Shown one piece after another: positions 8,962-17,720 of a DNA stretch of 54,192 nucleotides. The notes under the pieces were generated by a model that ran no database searches, was not told the origin of the DNA, and saw only the letters and a list, made by a program, of their open reading frames with translations. A program made the position numbers and the translations under genes. Position 1 is the first letter of the stretch, and the number at the start of each line of letters is the position of its first letter. Source of the stretch: Methylotenera_A sp044228245. Lineage in GTDB: Bacteria; Pseudomonadota; Gammaproteobacteria; Burkholderiales; Methylophilaceae. Where the stretch lies: contig JBGAVG010000011.1 in the NCBI GenBank assembly GCA_044228245.1, positions 1-54,192 on the forward strand, read 5' to 3'.

Positions 8962-9894
8962 ATGTCAATTAAAAAGCAACCATTATCACACTTAGACTGG
9001 CTGGAAGCCGAAGCCATCCACATCCTGCGTGAAGTCGCAGGGCAATGCAGCAACCCTGTACTGTTATTTTCCGGCGGCAAAGATTCGCTATGCATTCTGC
9101 GCCTGGCGGAAAAAGCTTTTCGCCCGGGCCGCTTCCCTTTCCCTTTGATGCACATCGACACCGGCCACAACTATCAGGAAGTGATTGATTTCCGCGACCA
9201 GCGCGCAGCAGAGCTTGGGGAGCGCTTGATTGTGCGCTCGGTGGAAGATTCGATGAAGCGCGGTACCGTCGTGCTAAAAACGCCAGACGAACCGCGTAAC
9301 AAGCACCAGTCAGTGACTTTGCTGGAAGCCATTGAAGAATTCGGTTTTGATTGCTGCATTGGCGGTGCACGCCGCGATGAAGAAAAAGCGCGCGCCAAAG
9401 AGCGCATCATGAGTTTTCGCGATGAATTCGGCCAGTGGGATCCTAAAAACCAGCGTCCCGAGTTATGGAATCTCTACAATGCCCGCTCGCACAAAGGCGA
9501 GAATATCCGCGCCTTTCCGATTTCCAACTGGACGGAGATGGATGTGTGGCAATATATCGAGCGCGAAAACCTAGGCTTGCCCAGTATTTACTTTGCACAT
9601 CAACGCGATGTGGTGATGCGTAGCGGAGCTATCGTTCCAATCAATGTTCCGCTAGCCAGCAGTGAAGTCATCAACCCGCCTAGAGTGGGAGAAGAAATCA
9701 TTAACATGCAGGTGCGCTTCAGAACCGTCGGTGATATTACCTGTACAGCTCCTGTCATTAGCGATGCTGATACGGTGAGCAAAATTGTACTGGAAACAGC
9801 GACAACAACAATTACCGAGCGCGGTGCAACACGTTTGGACGACCAAACTTCTGATGCCAGCATGGAGCAACGCAAGAAAGAAGGCTATTTCTAA
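8962..9894 (+). CDS. cysD: Sulfate adenylyltransferase subunit 2
   Basis: The catalytic subunit of ATP sulfurylase, forming APS from sulfate and ATP together with the GTPase CysN. The 310-residue protein shows the PP-loop FSGGKDS near residues 36-42, the IGGARRDEEKARAKERI segment and the C-terminal GDITCTAPV motif typical of CysD. It starts 41 bases after cysH, an AT-rich gap that may contain a weak promoter but no hairpin. Its stop overlaps the cysN start (TAATG), consistent with a fixed stoichiometry of the CysDN complex. Confidence 0.95.
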   Translation: MSIKKQPLSHLDWLEAEAIHILREVAGQCSNPVLLFSGGKDSLCILRLAEKAFRPGRFPFPLMHIDTGHNYQEVIDFRDQRAAELGERLIVRSVEDSMKRGTVVLKTPDEPRNKHQSVTLLEAIEEFGFDCCIGGARRDEEKARAKERIMSFRDEFGQWDPKNQRPELWNLYNARSHKGENIRAFPISNWTEMDVWQYIERENLGLPSIYFAHQRDVVMRSGAIVPINVPLASSEVINPPRVGEEIINMQVRFRTVGDITCTAPVISDADTVSKIVLETATTTITERGATRLDDQTSDASMEQRKKEGYF

Positions 9895-11189
9895 TGACCA
9901 ATACTACTCATAACGACAGCCTGTTACGCTTCATGACCTGCGGCAGCGTGGATGACGGCAAAAGCACACTCATTGGACGTTTGCTGTTTGACACCAAAAC
10001 CATTCTGGCCGATACGCTTACACAGATTTCAAATACCTCTAAAAAACGCGGCATGGAAGCCGTAGATCTATCGCTGCTTACCGATGGCCTGCAAGCCGAG
10101 CGCGAGCAAGGCATTACCATTGATGTGGCTTACCGCTATTTCAGTACGGGCACGCGCAAATACATCATCGCTGATGCGCCTGGCCACGAGCAATATACTC
10201 GCAACATGGTGACGGCAGCTTCTACCGCCAACCTGGCGATTATCCTGATTGACGCGCGCAAAGGCGTGCTCACACAAACACGTCGCCATAGCTATTTAGC
10301 TCATTTGGTGGGCATTCCACATATTGTAGTCGCCGTGAATAAAATGGATTTGGTGGATTACGACCAGAACGTCTACGACAAAATCTGCGCGGATTATCTG
10401 GCTTTTGCCAAAGAAATCGGCCTGCAGCGCAACAGTCACAATGAAGCCGGGCATGACATTCGCTTTATCCCGATGTCTGCTCTGAACGGCGACATGCTAG
10501 TGGACAGGCTCGACAACATGCCCTGGTACACAGGCGAAACGCTGCTCGAGATGCTCGAAAAGGCACCAGCTGCACATACCGAACAATCTGAAGAATTCCG
10601 CTTTCCAGTGCAGTTTGTATGCCGTCCGCACGCCAGTGCCGATGCGGAGCTGCACGATTTCCGCGGCTTCATGGGGCGCGTGGAAAGCGGTGATATAGCC
10701 GTGGGGGATGCAGTCACCGTACTTCCTAATGGCTACACTTCAAGAGTAAAAGCCATTCAACTGGGCGAAACGCAGCTGCAAAGTGCACAAACTGAACAAA
10801 GCATCACTTTGCTACTGGAAGATGAAATCGACACCTCACGTGGTGACATGATAATAAAAACGGGCAGCCCTATTGACCCCGTCAAGCAGATTGAAGCCTT
10901 TGTTTGCTGGCTGTCAGAAACACCGCTGTCACCTGCACGCACCTACATTGTTCGTCACACGACGCGTGAATCCAAAGCCAAAGTCGGTGCGATTAGTTAT
11001 AAAGTAGACGTGAACACACTGGAGCAACAAGCAACAACTGACTTAAAAATGAATGATATTGCGCGCATGAGCTTTAAACTCGCGCAGCCGCTGATGGTGG
11101 ACAGTTACTCAAAAAATCGTGCAACTGGCGCGTTCATTGTGATTGATGAAAGCACAAACAACACTGTTGGAGCTGGCATGATTGTTTGA
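9894..11189 (+). CDS. cysN: Sulfate adenylyltransferase subunit 1 (GTPase), no APS kinase domain
   Basis: The EF-Tu-like GTPase subunit of ATP sulfurylase, whose GTP hydrolysis drives APS formation. GTPase motifs are GSVDDGKSTLIG (G1) near residue 17, DAPGHEQY (G3) near 95 and NKMDL (G4) near 150; two beta-barrel domains follow. At 431 residues the protein ends where CysN ends in organisms without the CysNC fusion, so no APS kinase is attached and none is encoded nearby. Together with the Fe-S type CysH this points to reduction of APS rather than PAPS. The ATG overlaps the cysD stop. Confidence 0.95.
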   Translation: MTNTTHNDSLLRFMTCGSVDDGKSTLIGRLLFDTKTILADTLTQISNTSKKRGMEAVDLSLLTDGLQAEREQGITIDVAYRYFSTGTRKYIIADAPGHEQYTRNMVTAASTANLAIILIDARKGVLTQTRRHSYLAHLVGIPHIVVAVNKMDLVDYDQNVYDKICADYLAFAKEIGLQRNSHNEAGHDIRFIPMSALNGDMLVDRLDNMPWYTGETLLEMLEKAPAAHTEQSEEFRFPVQFVCRPHASADAELHDFRGFMGRVESGDIAVGDAVTVLPNGYTSRVKAIQLGETQLQSAQTEQSITLLLEDEIDTSRGDMIIKTGSPIDPVKQIEAFVCWLSETPLSPARTYIVRHTTRESKAKVGAISYKVDVNTLEQQATTDLKMNDIARMSFKLAQPLMVDSYSKNRATGAFIVIDESTNNTVGAGMIV

Positions 11190-11275
11190 TTTAGCGCAAT
11201 AATTAAGCCATGCAAGTTAACAAGATTTCTAATAAAATAGCGTTTTAGCTATTCAAGCTGTAAAGGACTGTAAAA

Positions 11276-11599
11276 ATGACTTATGTCGTCACCGAAAATT
11301 GTATTCAATGCAAATATACCGACTGCGTGGATGTCTGCCCTGTGGATTGCTTTGTCGAAGGGCCTAACTTCCTGGCAATCAACCCGGACGAGTGCATCGA
11401 TTGTACGCTGTGCGTTGCAGAATGCCCTGCTGAGGCGATTTTTGCTGAGGATGATGTGCCGGCAGACCAGCAGCAGTTTATCGCATTAAACGCGCGCCTG
11501 GCCAAGATCTGGCCTGTCATTACCTCACGCAAACCCGCGCTGGAAGATGCTGACGCCATGAATGGTGTACCTGGCAAACTTGATTTATTGATCGAGTAG
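11276..11599 (+). CDS. fdxA: 7Fe ferredoxin (3Fe-4S/4Fe-4S)
   Basis: A 107-residue seven-iron ferredoxin. N-terminal cluster ligands lie in CIQCKYTDCVDVCPVDCF (residues 9-26), and the second set in CIDCTLCVAECP near residues 39-50. The long C-terminal tail with LNARLAKIWPVI is typical of the FdxA type. It is a cytoplasmic electron carrier. Its place just after cysN suggests, but does not prove, a role as electron donor to the ferredoxin-type CysI. An 86-base gap with its own AT-rich upstream region allows separate transcription. A perfect hairpin terminator follows the stop. Confidence 0.95.
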   Translation: MTYVVTENCIQCKYTDCVDVCPVDCFVEGPNFLAINPDECIDCTLCVAECPAEAIFAEDDVPADQQQFIALNARLAKIWPVITSRKPALEDADAMNGVPGKLDLLIE

Positions 11600-11623
11600 T
11601 TTGTAACCAATGAGAATATAAAT

Positions 11624-11651
11624 AAAAAAGGAGACATCAGTCTCCTTTTTT
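11624..11651. terminator. Bidirectional intrinsic terminator between fdxA and a convergent gene
   Basis: A perfect 12-bp inverted repeat, AAAAAAGGAGAC and GTCTCCTTTTTT, around the loop ATCA. It has a U-run on either strand, so it can end both the plus-strand fdxA transcript and the minus-strand transcript of the convergent hypothetical gene. Confidence 0.92.
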
Positions 11652-11669
11652 ATTACCCAGACGAAATAG

Positions 11670-12353
11670 CTACATTGCGTATGCAAGCTCTGGTTGTGCC
11701 TGATTTAGCTTCACCTGTTCTGGTGCGTTGGAATCACCTTTCCAGAAATAATAAAACTCTCTGCCCACTTTCAAAAAGTTATTGTAGGCTTCTTCTGATG
11801 TAAACAGCGCCAAATTGGCATCCACCGCCTTACGATAAGCCACAGGCTGTTTATGCGGCGCGCTGCGCAGCATCAGTAATAGTAACTTCACAAGTTTTTT
11901 GCAGGCAGCGACGAAAAAGTCATCTGCACCGTGGCTCCGCAGTACGCTCTCGTAGGTCTCCAGCGGTTTTATTTCGGAGGTGGTCAGCGTAAGCTCATCC
12001 AGCGAATCCCACATCTGTTTCAGGTCTGTTTCCGCTGGCCTCCACTCTGGCGGATTTGCTTCGAAGGCATTGTCCTGGTTCATCGCGACAACTGCTTTGA
12101 TGTCATTAATCCAGAAAGAAAAATAGTCCCGGATAACCGGCAAGTAAACAGGCCATAATGATTTATCCAGTTTCTTGAAAAGCTCGTCGACAGCCTCTCT
12201 AAAAGCAAAACCATCGCTATTGATTTTCTCGATATACGGCACAAGTCTTAAAATCACCACCTCGCGCTGGCGTAGCAACGCCTTGGATAACCCTTTGCGC
12301 TCCAGTAAATTCAGGTATGCATTGAGTGCGACATGTTCACGATTAATTTTCAT
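11670..12353 (-). CDS. Uncharacterised helical protein
   Basis: I do not recognise this 227-residue protein. It is predicted to be mainly helical and soluble, with aromatic-rich stretches such as DYFSFWIND and FYYFWKGD, a leucine-rich segment KKLVKLLLLMLR near residue 165, and no signal peptide or metal motif. I start at ATG 12353 rather than four codons upstream because GGAG lies six bases before it. It is single, convergent with fdxA and divergent from a DUF4126 gene. The length, codon pattern and good ribosome binding site support a real gene. No function is proposed. Confidence 0.75.
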   Translation of the reverse strand: MKINREHVALNAYLNLLERKGLSKALLRQREVVILRLVPYIEKINSDGFAFREAVDELFKKLDKSLWPVYLPVIRDYFSFWINDIKAVVAMNQDNAFEANPPEWRPAETDLKQMWDSLDELTLTTSEIKPLETYESVLRSHGADDFFVAACKKLVKLLLLMLRSAPHKQPVAYRKAVDANLALFTSEEAYNNFLKVGREFYYFWKGDSNAPEQVKLNQAQPELAYAM

Positions 12354-12534
12354 ATATTGCTCCACTTATCACATGTTGATTCATGTTAATTAAAGTATGC
12401 AAATAATCTTAGAAAGAACAATACTACTGACACTAGAACTATCGGATAGTTTTTATTAAACTTGAGATATTTGCATAATATAACTCATTATAATTAAGCG
12501 ATATACATTTCATATGAAGGAATAAAAGCCGGTT

Positions 12535-13134
12535 ATGGATGCAATTTCAAGCTTTGCGCTTGCCGGCGGACTAAGCTGGGCAAGCGGGCTGCGCTTATAT
12601 CTCACAGTATTTATCATCGGCATGTTAGCCAAATTCGGGTATATCGACTTGCCGTCCTCTTTAAACATTCTGAACAACCCGGTTGTCATTGGCGTGGCGG
12701 GCATCTTAAGCATGGTTGAATTTCTGGCCGACAAAATCCCTTATGTCGATAGCGCGTGGGATTCAATTCAAACCTTTATTCGCATCCCCGCCGGCGCGCT
12801 GCTGGCCATGGGCGCCATGAATAGCGCCGACCCGATGATCGCCACGCTGGCGGCCTTGCTCGGCGGCTCGCTCACCGGCATGACGCACGCCACCAAAGCG
12901 GGCAGCCGTGCGCTCATCAACACCTCTCCAGAACCCGTCACCAATATCGCCACCTCGTTTGGTGAAGAGGGCCTGCTGCTGGGCGGCGGCTGGCTCGCAC
13001 TTGCTCACCCCATGGTGTTTTTAGGCGTCCTCGCCGCGTTTATTCTGGTGATGATTTGGCTCATCCCCAAGCTGTGGCGTGGAATTAAGTTAACATTAAA
13101 AAATGTCGGGAAAGTGATTTTTCCAGATGCGTAA
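12535..13134 (+). CDS. DUF4126 family membrane protein
   Basis: A 199-residue integral membrane protein of unknown function. It opens with GGLSWASGLRLYLTVFIIG, the DUF4126 signature with a conserved SGxR-like turn, followed by four to five further hydrophobic segments. A glycine/alanine-rich middle (ALLGGSLTGMTHATKAGSRA) is also typical of the family. The last 20 residues are basic (LWRGIKLTLKN) and probably cytoplasmic. AAGGA lies about 13 bases before the ATG, slightly long. It converges with the MFS gene with only six bases between the stops and no terminator hairpin. Confidence 0.8.
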   Translation: MDAISSFALAGGLSWASGLRLYLTVFIIGMLAKFGYIDLPSSLNILNNPVVIGVAGILSMVEFLADKIPYVDSAWDSIQTFIRIPAGALLAMGAMNSADPMIATLAALLGGSLTGMTHATKAGSRALINTSPEPVTNIATSFGEEGLLLGGGWLALAHPMVFLGVLAAFILVMIWLIPKLWRGIKLTLKNVGKVIFPDA

Positions 13135-13140
13135 GATTTT

Positions 13141-14322
13141 TTAGCCTTTTTTCCAAAGTTGCGTCCTGTTAAACGCTACCAAACTGATTACCAGATATCC
13201 TGCCATTGCCAAGGCCAAGCCAGATGGCGCATACCAGACCAGTGGCACTATGATGCCTGCAGAAATGGCCGAGAACAGCATTTGTATAAACGCCTGACCA
13301 GATGCGGCCGTGCCGCGGATCTTGGAGTGTCTATCCAGCGCAGCCAACGAAAGAATTGGCATGGTCACGCCCATGCCAATGTTATACAAAGCGACGGGCA
13401 AAATATTAAACACGGGCCTGGCAGGCAATAAGTAGCTCACAGCAAGATTGACAAGAACGATGCATGCCATCCAAACATATGCGAGCTTGACGACTTTTTG
13501 CGGTGCATATTTGCCCGCAGTGCGTCTGGCAAGATAAGAGCCAACAATCATGCCTGTCACTGTAGGCACAAATAAGTAGCCGTACTGCTGCGGACTTAAG
13601 CCTAAGTGTTTACCTAAAAACACAGGGCTTGCCAGCACATACACAAAAAATGCTGAGAATACAGCGCCAAGCGCAATGCAGAGTTTTGTATACTCTGTGT
13701 CACTAAAAATGGTTTTGTAGCTATTGATGACGCTCTTCGCAGAAAGCTGAATACGCTTTTCTGACGGCATGGTCTCGGGTAGATAAGCCACTGTAGCCCA
13801 CAACGTGAGCGCCGCATAAGCCGCCAGAAAGAAGAAGATGCTTTGCCAACCAAAACCGAGCAAAGCGCCGCCGATGATGGGCGCCACGGCAGGCGCGATG
13901 CCAAACAGCATCTGCACCGTGGCCATTACCCGCTGTGCTTGTGCGCCTTCGAACAAATCGCGCACCATGGCGCGCGCCACCGTGTTGCCTGCCCCGCCAG
14001 ATGCGCCTTGCAACGCGCGAAAAAACCACAATGTTTCCACATTGGGCGCAAACGCGCAGCCGATGCTCGCCAGCACGAAAATGCCCAAACCCCATTTAAT
14101 GGTGGCGATGCGGCCGATAGAATCCGAAATCGCGCCGTGCCATAGCGTCATGATGGCATAAGGCAGCAAATACACCGCCAAACTTTGCTGAATGTGCAAA
14201 TCGGAAGCGCCTAAATCGGCACCCATGGCATGAAACGCCGGTAAATAAGTATCAATAGCAAATGGCGCCAATGCGGCAAGACTCGCTAGAACATACACCA
14301 AAATATTGGAATGTGGTTTCAA
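13141..14322 (-). CDS. MFS drug-resistance transporter, Bcr/CflA type
   Basis: A 393-residue major facilitator protein with twelve predicted membrane helices. The N terminus (FAIDTYLPAFHAMG) and the loop after helix 2 (WHGAISDSIGRIATIKWG, motif A) with GASGGAGNTVARAMVRDLF in helix 4-5 identify the Bcr/CflA subfamily, which exports drugs such as bicyclomycin and sulfonamides, and in some cases cysteine. The reading frame begins with TTG (14322); the start may lie a few codons later, as no Shine-Dalgarno is visible. It follows the pqq genes on the same strand but is separated from them by a terminator. Confidence 0.88.
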   Translation of the reverse strand: MKPHSNILVYVLASLAALAPFAIDTYLPAFHAMGADLGASDLHIQQSLAVYLLPYAIMTLWHGAISDSIGRIATIKWGLGIFVLASIGCAFAPNVETLWFFRALQGASGGAGNTVARAMVRDLFEGAQAQRVMATVQMLFGIAPAVAPIIGGALLGFGWQSIFFFLAAYAALTLWATVAYLPETMPSEKRIQLSAKSVINSYKTIFSDTEYTKLCIALGAVFSAFFVYVLASPVFLGKHLGLSPQQYGYLFVPTVTGMIVGSYLARRTAGKYAPQKVVKLAYVWMACIVLVNLAVSYLLPARPVFNILPVALYNIGMGVTMPILSLAALDRHSKIRGTAASGQAFIQMLFSAISAGIIVPLVWYAPSGLALAMAGYLVISLVAFNRTQLWKKG

Positions 14323-14344
14323 ATTTGTTAAGTCTTATAATAAA

Positions 14345-14369
14345 AAAGGCGCATTATTAATGCGCCTTT
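14345..14369 (-). terminator. Intrinsic terminator after pqqE
   Basis: An 11-bp stem, AAAGGCGCATT and its complement, with a 3-base loop, followed on the minus strand by a run of six or more T residues. It lies 18 bases past the pqqE stop and before the MFS gene, so it should end the pqq operon transcript. Confidence 0.88.
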
Positions 14370-14387
14370 CATTATAGCGGCTAATCG

Positions 14388-15620
14388 TTACGGCAAGGCA
14401 TGAAACTCCTCTACCCGCTCCAGCAACTCACCCGCGATCACCCTTCTAGAATTTTTATCATTCCTGAACACGATCGGTTGCGCTTGCAATTGCGGGTTTT
14501 GTGCATCTGCAATCGCCTTGTCTATCAAATGGCGGTGAGGCGATTTGCTGCACACAGGGTCGGCGGCTTCGGCATCACCAGTGAGTAAGAAGGTTTGGCA
14601 ACGGCAACCGCCCAGATCTTTTTCTTTTTCATCACAGCTTCGACACGGCTCTTTCATCCAGTTAGTACCACGGTATTGATTAAATGCAGGAGAATCTTTC
14701 CAGCTCCAGCCTAAATCATCGTCACGCACATTTGGAAAGCGCATATTAGGCAGCGAACGTGCCGAATGGCACGGCAGCACATCGCCATTCGCGGTAACAA
14801 TCATGAACACTTCGCCCCAGCCATTCATACATTTTTTAGGCCTGTCGGCAAAATAATCCGGCACCACGAAAAAGATCTTCATTTTACTGCCAGAGGTTGC
14901 GCGGAACTCATTGGTCGCCGCTTCGGCGGCATCCACTTGTTCTTTAGTTGGCATCAGTTGGCTACGATTGATTAGCGACCAGCCGTAATACTGCGTATTA
15001 GCCAGCTCAATATAATCCGCCCCCAGTGCCTCGGCCATTTCCAGTATCTGCTTCATGTGCCCGATGTTGTAGCGGTGTATCACCACGTTCAACACCATCG
15101 GGTAGCCATGATTTTTAATCATGGCCGCAACTTTTTTCTTCAGTTCGAAGGTTTTGGTATTGGTGATGAAGTTGTTAATCTCTTCGGTAATGTCGTGCAT
15201 GGAGAGCTGGATATGATCCAGACCGCCATCTTTAAATGCCTGAATGCGCTTCTCAGTAAGGCCGACACCTGAAGTAATGAGGTTGCTGTAATAGCCCAAT
15301 TTATGCGCTTCAACCACAATGTCTTCAATGTCATCACGCAATAGCGGTTCTCCACCAGAAATCCCCAGCTGAATTGCACCCAGCTTGCGCGCATCACGCA
15401 ATACCTGAATCCATTGCTCGGTGCTCAGCTCATTCTGCGTATGTTTATCGTAATCGGTCGGGTTGTAACAGAAAGCACAATGCAAAGGGCAACGGTAGGT
15501 GATTTCAGCCAATAGCCACAGTGGCTGTGTTTGTGTTGCAGCCGCCACTACGCCATTATTGACCTGCTGCGCCTGCACGGCTTTCTGTACCACTGAATCG
15601 CCTAGTGAGTTTTGTGTCAT
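14388..15620 (-). CDS. pqqE: PQQ biosynthesis radical SAM enzyme PqqE
   Basis: Forms the carbon-carbon bond between Glu and Tyr of the PqqA precursor, working with the chaperone PqqD. The radical SAM motif C-x3-C-x2-C is at residues 44, 48 and 51 (CPLHCAFC), preceded by LWLLAEITYR as in other PqqE proteins. The SPASM region holds further cysteines (CHSAR, EPCRSCDEKEKDLGGCRCQ) for auxiliary Fe-S clusters. At 410 residues it is about 25-30 longer than usual because of a Gln/Val-rich N-terminal extension; GGAG seven bases before the ATG supports this start. Last gene of the pqq operon. Confidence 0.96.
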   Translation of the reverse strand: MTQNSLGDSVVQKAVQAQQVNNGVVAAATQTQPLWLLAEITYRCPLHCAFCYNPTDYDKHTQNELSTEQWIQVLRDARKLGAIQLGISGGEPLLRDDIEDIVVEAHKLGYYSNLITSGVGLTEKRIQAFKDGGLDHIQLSMHDITEEINNFITNTKTFELKKKVAAMIKNHGYPMVLNVVIHRYNIGHMKQILEMAEALGADYIELANTQYYGWSLINRSQLMPTKEQVDAAEAATNEFRATSGSKMKIFFVVPDYFADRPKKCMNGWGEVFMIVTANGDVLPCHSARSLPNMRFPNVRDDDLGWSWKDSPAFNQYRGTNWMKEPCRSCDEKEKDLGGCRCQTFLLTGDAEAADPVCSKSPHRHLIDKAIADAQNPQLQAQPIVFRNDKNSRRVIAGELLERVEEFHALP

Positions 15621-15647
15621 TTTGTTGCTCCTTAATCCTTGTATGGC

Positions 15648-15929
15648 TTAAACCTTTCTAAGCCATGCCTTGCCAACTGCCATCTCGAACATTCCGATAA
15701 TGTCATCTTCGATGCCTTCTGCATCGGGAAAGGCTGCCTTTAGTTCTCTGACGACATCAGCCACGGTCGCCTTCCCATCCACGCGCTTGATAACTTCTCC
15801 GGCACCGCCGTGCAGTTTGACCATGCCTTCAGGGAAAAGTATCACGTAACTCTGCTGCGCTTCTTCCCATTGAAAGCGATGGTGCGGTGCAAGTGCGTAA
15901 ATGTCGGTGTGTTGAATATGATGTTCCAT
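15648..15929 (-). CDS. pqqD: PqqA-binding chaperone PqqD
   Basis: A 93-residue RiPP recognition element that binds the PqqA peptide and presents it to PqqE. It has the family pattern: an N-terminal strand region around HRFQWEEAQQSYVILFPEG, the central LHGGAGEVIKRVDG turn and a C-terminal helical region DVVRELKAAFP. The length is that of stand-alone PqqD proteins. It starts eight bases after the pqqC stop and is followed by pqqE after 27 bases, in the conserved order A-B-C-D-E. Confidence 0.95.
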   Translation of the reverse strand: MEHHIQHTDIYALAPHHRFQWEEAQQSYVILFPEGMVKLHGGAGEVIKRVDGKATVADVVRELKAAFPDAEGIEDDIIGMFEMAVGKAWLRKV

Positions 15930-15937
15930 AAATGCTC

Positions 15938-16702
15938 TTAACTGATGTTTATGACAGGTTGACGCAGATAATCGCGTCCTTCAACCTTGATGTCCGTACA
16001 TTGCAACATGATGGAATCTGCCATCACCCACAGCACATCCAGCTTGAATTGCAAGATTTCAAGCGCACGTTCTTGCAATTCACGCGTTTTACCAAAATAA
16101 TCCAAGGTCACGTGCAATCCTTGTTCCACATCACGCCGCGCTTGCGTGAGGCGGTTTTTGAAATACTGCATGCCTTCAGGGTTGATCCAGGGATACATAT
16201 CTGGCCATGAATCAATACGCTGCTGATGGATATGCGGCGCAAAGAGCTCAGTGAGCGAGGAACATACAGATTCTTGCCATGGACGCTGTTTTGCGAAATT
16301 GATATAAGCGTCTACAGCAAATTTAGTTCCGGGCGCCACCAGTTTGAGCGACATAATCTCTTCACGGCTCAAGCCTACAGCATGGCCGAGATGGATCCAT
16401 GCCTCAATCCCACCCTCGCCGCCTTCAGCGATTTGACCGCTTCCATCGTGATCAAAAATGCGTTGAATCCAGCCACGGCGAATTTCACGGTCCGGGCAGT
16501 TTGAAAGAATAGCCGCATCTTTTACAGGTATCGCGATTTGGTAATAATACCGATTCGCCACCCAACACTGCATTTGCTGCTGCGTTAGCTTGCCTTCATA
16601 CATCAACACATGGATTGGGTGATTGATGTGGTAGCCTTTGCCTTTCTCGCGCAATTTGGCTTCAAATTCTTCTCTGCTCCATGGTGCTTTTTCATTTGTC
16701 AT
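15938..16702 (-). CDS. pqqC: Pyrroloquinoline-quinone synthase PqqC
   Basis: Carries out the last step of PQQ synthesis, a cofactor-free eight-electron oxidation and ring closure of the PqqE/PqqB product. The 254-residue, all-helical protein belongs to the heme-oxygenase-like TENA/PqqC fold. Family features seen: YHINHPIHVLMYEGKL near the N terminus with active-site histidines, WVANRYYYQIAIPVKDAAIL, and the HDGSGQIAEGGEGGIEAW segment. The stop lies eight bases before the pqqD start, and the start is 11 bases after the pqqB stop, so the operon is compact. Confidence 0.96.
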   Translation of the reverse strand: MTNEKAPWSREEFEAKLREKGKGYHINHPIHVLMYEGKLTQQQMQCWVANRYYYQIAIPVKDAAILSNCPDREIRRGWIQRIFDHDGSGQIAEGGEGGIEAWIHLGHAVGLSREEIMSLKLVAPGTKFAVDAYINFAKQRPWQESVCSSLTELFAPHIHQQRIDSWPDMYPWINPEGMQYFKNRLTQARRDVEQGLHVTLDYFGKTRELQERALEILQFKLDVLWVMADSIMLQCTDIKVEGRDYLRQPVINIS

Positions 16703-16713
16703 TTTCTAAATCC

Positions 16714-17646
16714 TTATAAAATAATATCCATACCGTCATAAGCCACTTCAATGCCATGACGATCAAGTTCTGCGCGCTCGGCAGAATCTTCTCTTAAAAT
16801 CGGGTTGGTGTTGTTAATGTGAATCAATACCTTGCGCACCTGTTTACCATTATTAAGGCCAAATTTATCCAGATCTTCAATCATGCCGCCTTTGCCAGAT
16901 TGCGGGTTATGGCCGATACTGCGTGCAGTTTTGGTCATCAAGTCCAAGTCAATCATCTCTGTATCAGTCCAGAACGTGCCATCCACCATGATGCAATCGG
17001 CCTGGTTCATCAATGCTGGTAAATGCGGTTCGATTAACTCCAAACCGGGCGAATACCAGCACTTCTTGCCAGTCGAAATTTCCTCGATCAGCACGCCTAT
17101 CGTATCGCCCGGCTGCGGATTGTTACGATGTGGGGAATAAGGTGGCGCAGCGCTTTTTAATGCCACTGTAGTAAAGCGCAAATTCGGCACATTAGGTATC
17201 TCAAAGCTGGTTTTGCCATCAATAGGTACTTGATGATGGTTGATGCCGCAGTAATGTCCCAGGATGTTCAAAATCTGATTGCCGGAAGTCAAGTCGCCAT
17301 ACACCATGTCTGTGCAATAAATTTCGCGTTTGACTGTACCCTCGCGCAGCATGAATAAACCAGTGGTGTGATCGATCTGTGCATCAATCAAAATAATTGC
17401 CTGAATCCCCGTGTCACGTATCGCACGACCCGGCTGCAGTGCTGGAAAGTCCTGAATCTGTTGCAGCACGTCTGGCGAGGCGTTGAACAATACCCAATTC
17501 ACGCCATCGCTGCTCACGCAGATGGAAGACTGTGTACGCTTGGTCGCCTTGATCGTGCCCTTGCGCAGACCGTCGCAGTTAAAGCAATTGCAGTTCCACT
17601 GCGGAAAGCCGCCGCCTGCTCCTGCGCCTAAAACATGTATATGCAT
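16714..17646 (-). CDS. pqqB: PQQ biosynthesis protein PqqB, metallo-beta-lactamase fold
   Basis: A 310-residue protein of the metallo-beta-lactamase superfamily. The N terminus HVLGAGAGGGFPQWNCNCFNC includes the cysteines that bind a structural zinc, and DAQIDHTTGL is the PqqB variant of the HxHxDH active-site motif. PqqB is reported to be an iron-dependent hydroxylase acting on the excised Glu-Tyr unit. It follows pqqA after a terminator-like hairpin, so its expression should be lower than that of the precursor gene. Confidence 0.95.
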   Translation of the reverse strand: MHIHVLGAGAGGGFPQWNCNCFNCDGLRKGTIKATKRTQSSICVSSDGVNWVLFNASPDVLQQIQDFPALQPGRAIRDTGIQAIILIDAQIDHTTGLFMLREGTVKREIYCTDMVYGDLTSGNQILNILGHYCGINHHQVPIDGKTSFEIPNVPNLRFTTVALKSAAPPYSPHRNNPQPGDTIGVLIEEISTGKKCWYSPGLELIEPHLPALMNQADCIMVDGTFWTDTEMIDLDLMTKTARSIGHNPQSGKGGMIEDLDKFGLNNGKQVRKVLIHINNTNPILREDSAERAELDRHGIEVAYDGMDIIL

Positions 17647-17683
17647 AACGAATTTTCTTTGTGTTGGATTGTGTAGAAGAAAA

Positions 17684-17707
17684 AAAGGCTGCCATCAGGC
17701 AGCCTTT
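17684..17707 (-). terminator. Intercistronic terminator between pqqA and pqqB
   Basis: A perfect 10-bp stem, AAAGGCTGCC with its complement, loop of four bases, followed on the minus strand by a T-run. It lies 13 bases after the pqqA stop and 37 bases before the pqqB start. As in other pqq operons, such a partial terminator would let the small precursor be made in excess over the enzymes; that read-through is partial is inferred. Confidence 0.85.
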
Positions 17708-17720
17708 GTGTCATCTGCAA

